Assembly (NCBI GenBank): GCA_029641185.1
Contig: JAPWGK010000013.1
Span: 1 to 64,000 of the forward strand
Reading direction: 5' to 3'
Origin: Pseudofabraea citricarpa
Lineage: Eukaryota; Ascomycota; Leotiomycetes; Helotiales; Dermateaceae
Length of the DNA: 64,000 nucleotides
Made by a program: the position numbers and the translations under genes. Positions 1 to 12,500 of this stretch are shown here, piece after piece. The first letter of the stretch is position 1. Each line of letters begins with the position of its first letter. Under the pieces are notes generated by a model. The model was not told the origin of the DNA. It made no database searches and saw only the letters and a list, made by a program, of their open reading frames with translations.

Positions 1-139
1 TTAGAGATAGTACGCCTTATAGTTATACCTAATACCTCCTTACGCGTATTAACGATAAAAGACTTCCCTATACTTAATAGGAGATTAGTAATATCTAGAT
101 ACTATTTGCGATATATATATAGCGTTCTAGTTATATAGA

Positions 140-330
140 TTACCTCGTAAGTAATATTATATAACCTGAATTAATACTAGGGATACGATACTACGTATAC
201 CTTTACTTGCTTATAGCATTCCTCCTAGAAGTAACGCTCTGCTACCTTCGTATACGTCGCCTCTCGTCCCTTGTGTGCCTCTCTATTATATAAGTCCTTA
301 ATAATACCTGCTCGTTCTTTCGGATCGTTA
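140..330 (-). pseudogene. Integrase zinc-binding (H2C2-like) region of the Gypsy element
   Basis: On the minus strand a reading with DLYNREAHKGREATYTKV fits the His-x-His segment before the integrase core of fungal Gypsy elements. The matching cysteines downstream appear mutated, and stops interrupt the frame. The catalytic core would lie left of position 1. Confidence 0.7.
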
Positions 331-619
331 ATAACACGTCGTTTATACCTGCTCCTAGTAGGTCTCTACTATAGTATACTTCGGTATACTCGGAATCCTA
401 TAGCGTACCGTCGAAATACTAACTATTCTTCGTCTCTGATACTAGCTAGTCTCTTAAGAGTCGTAAGAAATACTATAATCTGTTTCGACTTGAGGCTTTA
501 CTTGCCCTAGAGGATAGTACTTGTTTCGGCGTTCGGGCAGGTACAGGATCTCGAAACGGGTATTATTTAAAGAGAGCTAAGTTAGAAGGCGATATAATCG
601 TTAATCTCTTCTTCTTGCT

Positions 620-1080
620 TTTCATCTTCGAGTTCCTCTTCCGTAGTAGGACGGCAAGATAATACGTCTATAGCTTTATTCTTCTTACCAGGCATATATA
701 CGACCTTAAAGTCGAATAGCCGAATCTAGGTAATCTATCTTATTAATAATATACTAGGTATATCTGAAGTAGCGCCGTTAAGCTAAGCGACAAGTATATT
801 AGTATCTGTCTTAAGAGTAAAATATACCCTAATAATATACTCTTTTATTTTCTTAAGTATCTTAAGGATACCTCTATACTCACGTTTGGTAGTATCGTAG
901 TTACGCTTAGCTAGATTCCACGTCCCCGACTTATATCTGCTTAGATACCTCTTCCCGTCTTTACTATCCTAAGAGAGTATACCTCCCTAGCTATCTAGAC
1001 TTATATCGATAGTAACGTAGATTATTCCTACTCTAAGCTTATAGTTAATTATAATAAGATAAGAAGCCTTTACTAATACC
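620..1080 (-). pseudogene. RNase H domain and connection of the Gypsy element
   Basis: The minus-strand reading contains a YVTIDIS segment where fungal Gypsy elements have VAVDAS, then KRNYDTTKREYRGILK and KTDTNILVA, and finally DFKVVYMPGKKNKAID, the end-of-RNase-H segment. Several Trp or Gln codons have become TAG. The order and spacing fit a Gypsy RNase H. Confidence 0.8.
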
Positions 1081-1389
1081 TTAATAAGCTTTAGTTTAGC
1101 CCTCTAGTACCTCTTATCCTACTTAAATATCGTATTCTTCTTTAATAAACTATATAATAGCTCTGTAATAAGCGTAAAGGTTTCGACCTAGATACGATAG
1201 TATATATAGATCCCTAAGAAGATACGAACCTCTTTCGTATTAGTTAGATCTAGCTAATTAACCAGCTTTGTAATCTTTATATCAATAGGCGATCTGCCCT
1301 TAGGCTTATAAACGAATCTGATAACTTTAACGCCCTTTATATAGAACTTAGACTTGGGACCAATAGTTAAACCTGCCCTCTTAAGCTTA

Positions 1390-1990
1390 AGTAACGTCTT
1401 ACTAAGGTTCTATATATATTTTATCATAAATTATTAAACTCCTAGAAGAACTTCTTTATTATTATACTATAAACGGGGTCCTTTAACACTAATATTATTA
1501 AGGAATAGTTTGGTAATATAAGGATTTAGGGAAAAGAGTACTTTAGATATAATACGTATAAACTAAGCTACTAAATTTGTCGCGCCTTATACGAGAGTAG
1601 TAGCCCTTAGTAGTCCGATACTATCTACAAAGAAAGCGGTCAAGTCTCTGCTCTACTTAGCTAGCGGAATCTGGTTATAGCTAGAGAATAAATCGATCAG
1701 GCTAATAATCTAAAGGTATATAAACTCCTCTACGAAAGAATCTGCTAACAGAGGAAGGTTAGTATCTCTAATTATTACCGTGTTATACTTTATAGCTACG
1801 CCTACGAGTCTATACTTATTCGGCTTTTCCTTTGTAACTAGGAACTATAAGTTTCTATACGGCCTATAACAGCTTTCTAGCGTGCCGTTAGCGATACGCT
1901 CGCTTACTATCTTATATATAATCTTATAGAGTCCCTTAGCGATCGGAAAGTTCTGTGCCTGCTATACTTTATACGGTACTATCTTAATTT
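1390..1990 (-). pseudogene. Reverse transcriptase of the Gypsy element, catalytic Asp pair replaced by Asn
   Basis: The minus-strand reading runs from ERIANGTLESCYRPYRNL through IISLIDLFSSYNQIPLA to FLNNISVKGP. Gypsy reverse transcriptases of this type have FLDD at the last site. Here both aspartates read AAT (Asn) at 1494-1499, a G-to-A change on the coding strand. Stops also lie inside the domain, so the enzyme is dead. Confidence 0.85.
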
Positions 1991-3099
1991 CTTATAGCTT
2001 AGCGACCTCTAGCTTTATAAGTCCTTTCTCCGACTAGTCGAACGAGAACGCCCCTTTCCTATTATAGAATATCTCTTAGAGTACCTCTTTCTCTTTTAAG
2101 ATTAGTATATCGCCTACGAACAAGCCTTATATTCTTTCTAGCGTGAGTCTTTGGCCCTTCGGAAACTCCATATATTAAGGCTCGAACTAGTTATTATAAG
2201 GACCTGGAATAACTGGTAGCTTTTCTATCGACTTGATAACTTCCTCCTAGTTATTAAGACCAGATAGCTTAACTCCTATATCTCCTCCGAGATTTATAGG
2301 TCTTGTCTTTTAGGCCTTCCGCTTATAGAGAGTCGAGACTTCCCTTTCGTGCCTTGTCTTAAAGGGAGGAAGTACTATACCTTTATAAAGTACCTGTAAC
2401 CTTAATAGCCCTTTAAGACTAGTAATATATAAACCGCTCTTTAGGAAGAGAGGACTCTATAAAGTTACCCCTACTATCCTTCTACCCTTAGGTACCTTAG
2501 GCTTACTTTCTAGTATTAAGGTCTCTAAGAGAACTAACAGAGTATTTAGCGAGCTTCTAGTAAGTACTTGTCGAGCTCTCTTAAGTCTTAGAGCTCTAAC
2601 CGAGAAGGCTTTCTTAAGCTTATAACCTAGCTTAAGTATTCCTCGAATCTTCCTACGCTTCTCCTATCTTAATAATAAACGTAACGGAGTACTAGCCTCC
2701 TTATCCGCGTTTACATCTACGGGTATATTATAGCCCTCTGCTACTTTCCCTATATCAGGCCCGTCTCTCTTCTCCTTTAGTAAGGTTCCCTATATATATT
2801 CGAGAGGTTTATCTACGTATCTCCTAACCTGCTCCTCTCGTAGCAGATTAGCACCTAGTTTTCCGAGTTACTCCTAGAGTCCGAGTTATCCTTTAGATCC
2901 CGTCGTCGTATCACTTGGGTCTTAAACCTGCGAGCGATAGTACGAAGATATAGAAGTCCGATCCTGCTAATACTATTATCGGTCGTAATCCACATCCTAT
3001 AGTCCTTCTTTAAGCCCTATTCCAAGCTCGCTCTTATCTTACATATAAATAGCTGCCCGAGTACCAAGCCGTAGCCTGATCGTCGTACCATATAGATAT

Positions 3100-3310
3100 A
3101 TAAGGTTACCTGTATACCGCCGATATCTAGCTATACGTTATCGCAGACCCTAAGGATTACTTGAGACGTCCCCTCGTGATTAATAGCCGTAAGGTTCTTC
3201 TCTTCCCTAATACTAAGGCTAGCTTTTCTCTAGATATCGTAGGTTATAATATTAATCTTAGCACCTGTATCTGCTATACCTGTTACCTATATTAACTTCT
3301 AATTATCGCG
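3100..3310 (-). pseudogene. Retropepsin-like protease of the Gypsy element
   Basis: Minus strand: GIADTGAKINIITYDI with the active-site DTGA at 3260-3271 still intact, followed by about 30 further residues resembling a retroviral-type aspartic protease. Stops flank it. It lies upstream of reverse transcriptase in the element's own orientation, as expected. Confidence 0.75.
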
Positions 3311-6300
3311 GCTATAGATAACGACCGGCAAGTATAAGCTATTAACACGATATAATAGAATATCAACTCTAGTAGTTATACTTTATATAGGGAAGCTCGT
3401 ACCTATACGAAGTCCCAGCTCCCTAACCTTTAGCGCGTTAATTTAAACCGTGTCGCTTGGAAGTCGGTAGCGGCTAATTCCTATAGCTTAAGCTAGGTTT
3501 ATTTGATTAAAGATAGAAGCTTATCTATACGTAAGCGTGATCGTCTGATTCGTAATTATACGCTATACTTCGAGTATCTTAGCTTGCGAGACACGAGGCT
3601 TACGTTCCTTCTTCTCCTTAGCTTTAGTAGCCTCTAAGGTCTTATTATCGTCTAGGCCTAGCCACGTTAAGTCCTCGATAAGGGTTCCCTAAGTACTCGG
3701 GAGCTCCCTATTATACCTAGATATCTCGGTATCGATTAGTTCGTGTTAGCAAAATACTTGCTCTAAAGTATCTAAATCTATAATTCTAGATACTAGAGTA
3801 ATAAACTTGATAGTTCTCTCTAGCTTCTTAGTATTCTTTTAGATACCCGCACTTGACTTAGTCTTCCTAGAGGCGTTAGTAACCGCTAGGGCACCCCTTA
3901 GGCCTATAGGCGTGGTAGCGAGAGTATTAAGTATAATTTACTTAATCTTGTTATCTTTACTTATTATAGCTAGCTATAACTAATAGTAGGAGTCTAGCTC
4001 TTCTTCGAATTTAGTAACTAGTATCGCACGCTAGAGAGCCGTAATATCATCTTACACGCTAATAGAGCTAGTTATAACACCTTCCTTCTTACGTTTACGA
4101 ATCTTAGCAAGCTTACGTTTACTCGCCTTAATATTAATATTAGATTCGGTCTTCGTGTTCTTCTTAAGCTAAAGCGTCTTAAATCGATTATAGTAAGGGA
4201 TCTTATTATTACCGTAGCGTGAATACCACTCTTTAGCGAGGATACCTTAAGGTACCTTAGCCTTCCGAAAAGGTACTAAACCAGATCCTACAGGTCTAGG
4301 ATACACCTAGCTATTACTCTTATCTTTATAAACGATTCTAACCTCTATATAATAGGCAAGTATCGGGTAATTACTAGAGAAGTAAAAGCGCTTATTATAA
4401 TACTAATAAACACGATCTTGATCTATAGAGTTAGACTATTAATAACCGGTCTGCAGAGTACTAATATAAATACTAGTATTAGGATCTATACCTACTATAT
4501 AGCTCGAATTATACTTATAGTTACGCGCTTCTATCGTACGACGTATCTCGTTAACCTCCTCTTTAATATTATAGTTATTATATCGCTTAAGTAGCTCTAG
4601 CTTATTATCGTAGAACTCGATCTCTAACGTATTAACTCTAGTATTACCTTTGCTAGTAGTAGCGGGTAGCTTACCTTTCTCTTTCTAGTACTTGATTATA
4701 GTAATCTTAAAGGTAACGCGATCTTCTAATAATATCTTAGCTATTATATTAGCGATATTATCGATCTTACTATAATTAGGAGCCGTTTTAGAGGCTCGTA
4801 TCTTCGCAGTTATATTACCAAGCGCTATACTAAGGGCTATAGTAGTCTATGTAAGGTTACTAACTACTAGCGTAGAGAGAGTAGTTAGGTTAAAGGTCTT
4901 ATTTAGATTATTATATAGCTAGAGGTCTAGCAGCTTATTAATAATAATAATATCGTCGTTATCCTACTTAAGCAAGTAGGTAAGATCCTTCTTAGCTCGG
5001 GCACGAGTCTTAGCAAACTTATAGATCTTAGTAAATACAAAAGTTCTTAGTTTATTATACTTGATTTTCTCCTTCTTTATAGTAGTAAGGATATAGTCTT
5101 TAGGAAGGCTAGAGAGAAGCTTGCGTGCTTGTTTATAAGAGCTTAGTTAGCCGTTACTAAGTAGTCGCTTAGAGCTTAGCTTATATATCTTTAGGAATTC
5201 TAAGATTTTAGCTATACCTTCCTTTAGACGATTAACTAAAGTATTTAAGAACTTGATAGTATATCGAAGTTACTTAGAGTTATAGTCGGCCTATTCCTCT
5301 AGGAATACTTCCTTAAAGGTAGCCTAATTTCTTTGCTTAAAGCTATCTAATACTTTAGTATAAGAACGAACTAATAAGTAATAGTAGTCGGGGTATCTAA
5401 GAACTAGCTCTATATTAGAGAGACCTTTATCAAGTATTATCCGTTTATAGTATTAGATAAATTTAGTAGCCTCTATCTTCTTAAAGAGAGGAGTACTAGC
5501 AGAGCTAGGAGGGCGAACCTTCGAAGCGACCTATATAATTCCACGTATCACCTTAGGCTAGATAGCTGTCTGTTTTCCTTTCTTACTAGGAATACTTATA
5601 CTAGGTAGGGTTCCTAAGCTTAATAAGTCCGGAGAAGATATCGAGAGCTTCCTTTTCTTCCTTTATTTTCGTCTACGGGAAGGAACGGGTAAGGGAGGAG
5701 GGTTAGCGATAAGAGAGTATTCTTAAGGCGACGTTATAGTACTAGATTAGAGTTATATAAGCTTAAGTTAAGTGCTAAGCGAGTACTAAGAGAGGATTAA
5801 ACGAGGTAACAAGAAGTTATAAATTATAGAATAATTAGAAAAACTAAGTAAAAGTCTTTCTAGCTAAACGTCTAGGGCTTCTACTTTAACTAAACGTTTG
5901 CCTTTTATATATACGTAGTACGTGGCTTCGAGGAGTAGGTTACAAGATAAGATTAGATCCCTCTTAGCCTCGTATTATCGAAACGTCGGATACAAAAGAA
6001 ATAACTTAGAACTATATATATCTATTAGTATAACCTAAATAGGAAAGCCTTACTTCTAAGTTTCCGTTATTTGCTTTTGCCGCGTATTTCCGGAAGGATA
6101 AAATTGATATCGTAGTTAGATACGATACGAGGTTTACTTTTTCTATACCAACTTTCCTAGAAATAAGCAGCTACCGCTCCGCCGCTTCTATACCCTTACT
6201 TCGCTAGCTATATCGTACTCCTTGCTTACCCTCAGGCTCTTCTAAGATAACTAATTCCTTGTTTAAGTATTCGAACTTAGTTTCGTTTATACTCTAGAGC

Positions 6301-9189
6301 CTAGGTCCCGAGTTTCGGAGAGTCCTAGCGTCACGTTTTCGATCAGGTACTAGATAGGCGAATAGCTTCGATTCCTATATACTCTCTACGTTAGACTTAT
6401 CGTCGTAGGAAACTTGGTATAGGTAGGGGGTAGTTAGGATCTGAACTTAAGGATATTATCTTCTTATTAAGACGCTATTATAATAAATATAATCTTCGTA
6501 GCAACCTTAACAAACTAGGAGAATACCTATACTAAATCGCGAGCGATATCTACCTTACAGAGTTAACTAGAAAATAAATAGTAGTATAAACGATATAAAC
6601 TTTATTAACTAACTAAATAGAATAAACTAAAAATGAATAAAAGGATAACTAATTAACTACTTATCCTCTTTCTAGCGTAGCGACATACTATTCCTCTTAT
6701 CCTCTCGTATTCTCTAGCTTCAAGTATAATCTATGCCTGCTAGTACTAACTAGGAGCTCCTTTATCGTAGCCTGAGCTTTTAGTAAGGCCTCGCCTAGTC
6801 TAATATAACTGCTCGCTTTATACTCGTGCTAAGGTTAAGGTTATTTCTTAAAACTATTATCCGTAAATAGAAGTACCGGAGCCTTATATCCCTCCAGTCT
6901 CTAGCTCTTAGGGTCTCCTCGATACCTACTATTATAGTATCCCTTTCGATCCTCCTCTAACTCCGGATATTATACCTTTCGCCTAAACTAAGGCTTATAA
7001 AGATATACCTCTGCCGTTCTAATAGTAGTCTCGACGCCCCTAGTAGTATACGTACCTACGTACCTCTAGATAACCCCCGAAGTTATATATTCCTGTAGTT
7101 ATAACTATCTCCTATCTTTTATAAGTTCCTAATCCTCCTAACGTTCCTGTTATTCTAGTTATTTTGCCTCCCTAAGGACTTTAACCTCCGCGCTATCACG
7201 TTATTCTAACCGTCGCCTATTATCTGTTATAAGTTCCTGATCTCCTAAGTACTCTAGTATCATCCTTTGTATTTGCTATCGAGTATCCAGCCTATAGAAC
7301 GACTCGGATCGATACCTTATATATTCGACAGTCGACTATATTCGCAGGTTTTAACGTCTCTAGCCACCTCTACTAGCGACCGCGTGATTATACTCCGAGT
7401 ACTCTAAGAGCTTAGCCTATTATCGAAGGTTGATACTAAACAAGCTTATCGCGTTAATACTACGAGTTACGATCTAGTTCACGTCTGTTATTATTTAAAG
7501 TCCTTACGTAGGTTACTAATATGATAGGGCGATAAATATTAGGGCGTATCCGAATCTACGGTACTATAAACGTAACTAGTAACCGATATAACATATATAA
7601 CTACGCATAAGGTATATTTAGTAATCGAATCAATAGTCGTAAAGGCAGGAGGCAAAAGAAGTAGTTAATTAATTATGATAGTAAAGTATGAATAATAGTA
7701 TATAGCTCCTAGAGCGCTTAAAGAGTACTCGCAGAGCCCCCACGTAGTAGTGCCTAAGGTAGTAATAACTTCTTACAAAAGCAAAGAAAGTAATAAAATC
7801 GAGCATATAACCCTACTATAATACTTCTAGTTCTTAAATTCCTTATAGGTTCCTAAAGAGAAGACAGGTGGATCTAGGAGCTTATTACTCTTACGCGATC
7901 GGTTTCTATCTTCTTATATATTCTTATAAACGTTCGAGGCTATACTCTAATTTCTTATCAGCCGAATAATCTGTTCTTTATCCTTAAGTATTTCCTAGAT
8001 ATATCAAATATTACAAGTATCTGCGCTTATTACTTTATCTAACTAATTATTTCTATTAATTAATCTAGCGTTCTCTTATTTTAACTCTATAATCTGCTAC
8101 TCTTTTGCTATTAACTGCTTAATTAAGTTACCTGTGACGTTACGGACTTCTTATACGAGCTAGTCTCGTTCTTGTCTAGTAAGTTCGTATTCTTTATAGA
8201 AGTTATTAAGTAATTAGAGGGAGCGTTCGCGTTCTTCTTATCTTATTAAAATAATTTCCTCTACGCTCTTAACTTCCTAGAGCTTTTTCACGTTCTTATT
8301 CTCCTTTGTTATAAGTATCAAAGGTCGAGGGCGCGTATATCCTAAGATAATACGTCTAATCTTTCTAGGTTCTCTAATTATTCCTGTAATTACTTCTATA
8401 AGTTCCTTTCTAGTCTTAATCGGTATAGAGGTAAATACTTTATTATCTAATTCCTCCTCCTTATTATCTTCCTTAATTATAAGTCGAAGGTTTATTCGCG
8501 CTTTTAAGCGTTAAAGATTTCGGTTCTAGGGTTCGTATTCTAGTATCTTAGATACGGTTTCTTCTCGTTCTTTTATTATAGCTAGCGAGTATCTAGCGTA
8601 ATAATATATTATTACGCGTATTTTATATTCTAGGGGTTCTAGTTTATTACGTGTTATTATAACTTTTATTAAATCTAAGGATCTAGGTTTTTATATAATA
8701 AAATATAAAGATTCTATAAGTTCGTACGTATCTTTGTTATTCTTATTAAGATAAAAGTAAAAGGGTAATACTTAGATAGTATTATAGTATATAAAATATA
8801 AAATAAATAAGAGATTAATATAACTAATTAATAATAAAAGATCTAAGTATAAGGAGAGAAGAAGAAAAGAAAGAAAAGAAAGTATAAAAAGCTAGATATA
8901 AGTAGTCCTTCCTATCACGCTAGTATTTACTTTCTAAGTATTTTCTGTTATACGTATTCTTAGGTAGATAAATATATAAGGTAAGTTATATATAATTTAC
9001 CCTACTTAGTAAATTTCTAGTTATATAATCCGGGTTAGTAAATTATAATATAAGGTAAGTAAAGTATATAAGAGAAATAAGTATATAGCACGTATCTTAA
9101 GTAACTTACGTAAGAACCGTAATATCTATTATATAATTATAAATTAATTATAATTAAAAGATATTATTTTATAATAAAATTATATATAC

Positions 9190-9269
9190 GTTTTATTTCT
9201 AGATTTTAATATTCTCGCATAGACGTCACGTGAAAAGTCACGTTTACGTTAGTATTACTTAAGAGGATA
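9190..9269. repeat. 80-bp direct repeat, copy A
   Basis: Aligns without gaps to 9603-9682, with 9 differences by eye, 7 of them transitions. Both copies carry GTCACGTGA followed by AAGTCACGT. Copy A is more AT-rich, as if harder hit by RIP. Confidence 0.85.
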
Positions 9270-9602
9270 ATAATATTAGTACTAAGATTTTTCTAAGATT
9301 TTACTAAGATCGTACTAATTTATTATATTTACTTATAGCTATTTTCTATATAAACGTCTCGTGGTAGTATAAGATAACTTCTTATTAGTCGTACCTCCTT
9401 CTAAGAAGTATAATATTAAGGATATATATCCGGAACGCACGAACCACATGTGACACGTGACGCACGTGACTGGAATCGGATTCTATCTAATATTAGTCAA
9501 GTTAAATAATTAACTTATTCGGTTAAACTAACTAAAGAGTTACTAGATCGGAATAAATATATTCTGATCCACGTGTAGTAACACGTGATATATATTATAA
9601 TA

Positions 9603-9682
9603 GTTTTATTTCTGGATTTTAATATTCCCGCATAAAAGTCACGTGAGAAGTCACGTTTATGTTAGTGCTACTTAAGTGGATA
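9603..9682. repeat. 80-bp direct repeat, copy B
   Basis: Partner of 9190-9269, offset by 413 bp. It sits at the right edge of the RIP-mutated block and may mark an LTR-like or nested repeat end. Confidence 0.85.
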
Positions 9683-9768
9683 CCAAAGTATTACGTCACG
9701 TGCGACGGGTGAGGCACGATCCCTCGAGTGCGTACGTAATCATAGGTGATAGGCTGGTTATCTACTAT

Positions 9769-9910
9769 CTACGAAAGTACCAGGGCTAAAGTTTTACAGA
9801 CCGCCTTTGTAGGGAATACGCTGAAATCCGCTATACCATACCCCAAAGCAGAATCTTGCCTGGCAGAAAGCCGGGCGGTCTGTAATATATTAGCCCTGGC
9901 ACCTTCGTAG
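9769..9910. repeat. Inverted-repeat element with 37-bp arms and 68-bp core
   Basis: The left arm 9769-9805 and the right arm 9874-9910 are reverse complements except for a few bases near the arm centre and two transitions. The outermost CTACGAA and the inner ACAGACCGCC match exactly. The core is ordinary in composition. It resembles a small non-autonomous DNA element (MITE-like) or a long hairpin. No clear target-site duplication was seen. A 69-codon minus-strand frame across it has no recognised similarity. Confidence 0.7.
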
Positions 9911-10181
9911 AAAATCAAACCTCGCCAAGCCCGCTTACGTCCTCTACCTGTATCCGCTTTAAGGATTACTATTACCATGCTATCCCCCCTACTACGCAGT
10001 CAGAAATATATATATTTCTCAAACGCGACTTATCTTGTCATCATGTTATAACAAATTCAGAACACTTATCTTCCTTTTCTTCCCTTCTATCCTTCTTGAC
10101 TCCTAATTCAAGTCTAATCTAGGTACAGAGTACAAAGTCCTCAAGAGTACCCCCTCCAAAAAAAAAAAAAGTCATACCAAA

Positions 10182-11414
10182 ATGCCCAAGACGCAACCCC
10201 CTCTCTCGTCCATACTCCCACCCCTTATCTGTGGCACAGCGACCTTCAATAACCTCTACAACGACGACGCCTTTGCTCTCCCCACAACCGCCATTATCGA
10301 AAAGGCCCTCTCACTTGGTGTAAACGCCTTTGACACTTCACCATACTATGGACCCTCTGAAGAACTTCTAGGTACACACACCGCCCAGAAATCCAACACC
10401 AGATACTGACGTTACACAGGCAAGGCACTCGCCACGGAATATGTACACAAAAACCACCCACGCGAATCCTATTTCCTCGTAACAAAGGTCGGGCGCATCG
10501 CGGGAAGCGAGTTTGATTATTCTGCCGAATGGGTTCGCTATTCAATCCAACGGTCTCTGCAGAGGCTACATACCAAGTACCTGGATGTGGTCTATTGCCA
10601 CGATGTAGAATTCGTGACACCTGCTGAGGTCCTCACGGCGATCAAAGAACTCCGGAGGATACGCGATACAGAAGGAACGATCAAGTACATAGGGATCAGT
10701 GGTTATCCAGTCCCATTGCTATGCGATCTGGCAGAGCTAGTTTTGAAAGAGACCGGCGAACCACTGGATTGTGTAATGTCATACGCAAATTTCACCCTGC
10801 AGAACACGACACTCTCGACTCTGGGACTAGAGCGCCTTCTCAAGGCCGGTGTCTCTGTCGTTCCCAATGCTAGCCCGCTTGGTATGGGCCTCTTAAGAAG
10901 CGTTGGTGTGCCTGTGGGCGGCAAGGGCGATTTCCATCCCGCACCGCAAGCTCTTCGCGATGCGGTGCAGAAATGTGCGCGTTATATCGAGTCGAAAGGC
11001 GAACGGTTGGAGGTTGTCGCGATCCGCTGGGCTTTGGAGACGTGGGCACGCGAGGGAGCGCGAGTAGGTGGTAACGGCGGAGTAGGAATCAGCGTAATGG
11101 GTGTGTCGAACCTCGTCGAGCTGGAAGAGACGATACGCGTGTGGGGCAGTGTTGTAGATGGCCTGGACATCGGGGGCGCGGGTACGCAAGTCGCCCAGGA
11201 CAAGAAGGACTGGAGTCTCCAGCGCCGCCAGAATATCCAGGACATGGCCAAGGGTATCTGGGACATCCTGGCGTCGTGGAGAGACTATACCTGGGCGAGT
11301 CCCGACGAGGGCTATGTCAATGTCCGGACCGTTATGGGTGTTATTGATCAGATTGATCAGGCGGCCACACCTGCATCTTCCGTCGTGGCGGAACCTAAAT
11401 CTAGCAGGCTTTGA
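10182..11414 (+). CDS. ARA2: NAD-dependent D-arabinose 1-dehydrogenase-like aldo/keto reductase
   Basis: CDS join(10182..10371,10420..11414), 394 aa. The 48-nt intron ends CTGACGTTACACAG. Aldo/keto reductases use an Asp-Tyr-Lys-His set. Here these are D51 and Y56 in FDTSPYYGPSE, K86 in VTKVG and H124 in YCHDVEF. Overall order and length fit the fungal ARA2 group, which oxidises D-arabinose to its lactone on the way to D-erythroascorbate, in the cytosol. The start follows a run of 13 A and is the first ATG of the frame. The 3' end lies 48 bp from the stop of the convergent HEM25 gene, so transcripts may overlap. Another sugar aldo/keto reductase is possible. Confidence 0.82.
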
Positions 11415-11462
11415 TATCTTGCTATTTCTACTAGCTATCTTTTTGGATTGGTTAATAAGACT

Positions 11463-12500
11463 TTACAGCAAGCTCTCGCTCGGTCTCTTTAGTGCAAGCT
11501 CTGCTCTTCTAATTAGCTCTTCGTACAGTGTCCAAGCCAAAGCTGAGCTCATAGCTTTCCGACCTATTCTCAGGCCTAACCCGTCAAAAAGGGATTTGGC
11601 GCCTTCCTCTCTAATCATTTTCCGTCCCGCATGAAATATGTTCTTATAATACCGTGGCTGCAACTGTATTCTCGTCTTGATAGCATCGAATGGGTTCGTT
11701 ATAGCGGTAGCCAGGCCGGCAGCCAGAATCCCAGATCCAAAATTGATCGATACCGAAGTCGACCCCTTCATGCCCTCAACTAACTCGCCTGCGACAGGTA
11801 CCTTATGAGTTAACAGACTTAATCTCTTCTTCAACTGTTCATAAAATAATACATAGAGTCCCGCATACGGGGCATCTCTCACGGCCGTTACGCCAAACCC
11901 AGAGAAGAACCCTCGCAGCCCCTCTGTCCGTAGAATATCCTTGCTCGCGCCGGCAATTGATTTATACGCATACAGATTCGACTCATAGCGGACCTTGATA
12001 ACGGTCATAGGCATGAGTACAAACCCAGCCGAAGCCCTCGCTATGGCGCCCGTCGTGAGGTTCGCGAGATTCGACAATTTCGGGAGGGCAGAAGAGTGCG
12101 TCGGGCGAGCAGCCTGGTCAACGACACCGATAGACCGTAGCAGATTGGAGCGTGCGACATTCTGACGTAGCGCATTCAGACCCGTAAAGTATATGGCGGA
12201 TCCAAAGCCCGTTCGCAGCGCTGAAGGTACCGTGCCGCGCCAGAAGGTGCGGATGGAATTCGGGCCCTGTGAGATATCGCGGATCGTGGCCAGCAGTGAG
12301 CTGTGCCCGGATTGTTGCACGCGGGTCTTGAGGAGATCGGCTGGTTGGAGGAGCACTGCTGAGAGTACGCCTGAGCCTAGTCCAGCTACGAAGTGGAAGG
12401 CTTTGAGAGCGAGATATATTAGTGACTACTATAATTGATAGTAGCGAGTACACGAGAACCTACAGCTTGACGAGAACCCTGAGTGGCTGCTATTTGACAT
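11463..12500 (-). CDS. HEM25: Mitochondrial glycine carrier (SLC25A38/Hem25 family)
   Basis: CDS complement join(11463..12400,12464..12500), 324 aa. A short first exon starts [11 protein letters not shown], then a 63-nt intron with a CTAAT branch site precedes [11 protein letters not shown]. Three mitochondrial-carrier repeats are visible, each opened by a signature: [16 protein letters not shown] and PFDAIKTR. The [15 protein letters not shown] segment is typical of Hem25, which imports glycine across the inner mitochondrial membrane for 5-aminolevulinate (haem) synthesis. The in-frame TAG just before the large open frame forces the intron. It is convergent with the ARA2-like gene. Confidence 0.88.

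Larger units (their letters stand above)
1..6560 (-). mobile_element. RIP-degraded Ty3/Gypsy LTR retrotransposon, partial at the left edge
   Basis: Reverse translation gives, from high to low coordinates, a retropepsin with DTGA, a reverse transcriptase, an RNase H and the start of an integrase. This is the Ty3/Gypsy order. All are riddled with TAG/TAA stops where Trp (TGG) or Gln (CAG/CAA) is expected. The stretch almost lacks CpA and TpG but keeps CpG, as RIP by CpA-to-TpA change would leave. The gag part (roughly 3.5-6 kb) is inferred from position only. The integrase core and one LTR lie outside the window. I could not place the other LTR or a primer-binding site, so the upper limit is uncertain. 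Confidence 0.85.
6561..9700. other. RIP-mutated AT-rich DNA without a recognisable gene
   Basis: This stretch has the same CpA/TpG-poor composition as the Gypsy remnant. No frame longer than a few dozen codons and no domain was recognised on either strand. It may hold the 5' end and LTR of the Gypsy element or older nested copies. A short palindrome of about 22 bp lies near 8982-9003. Confidence 0.6.

Noticed and set aside
1..9700. AT-rich block as a centromere or telomere
   Set aside because: It is explained by one RIP-mutated Gypsy element plus related DNA; no telomeric repeat is present, and size cannot be judged from the window.
9769..9978. 69-codon minus-strand frame
   Set aside because: It overlaps the inverted-repeat element and has no recognised similarity, so it is probably chance.
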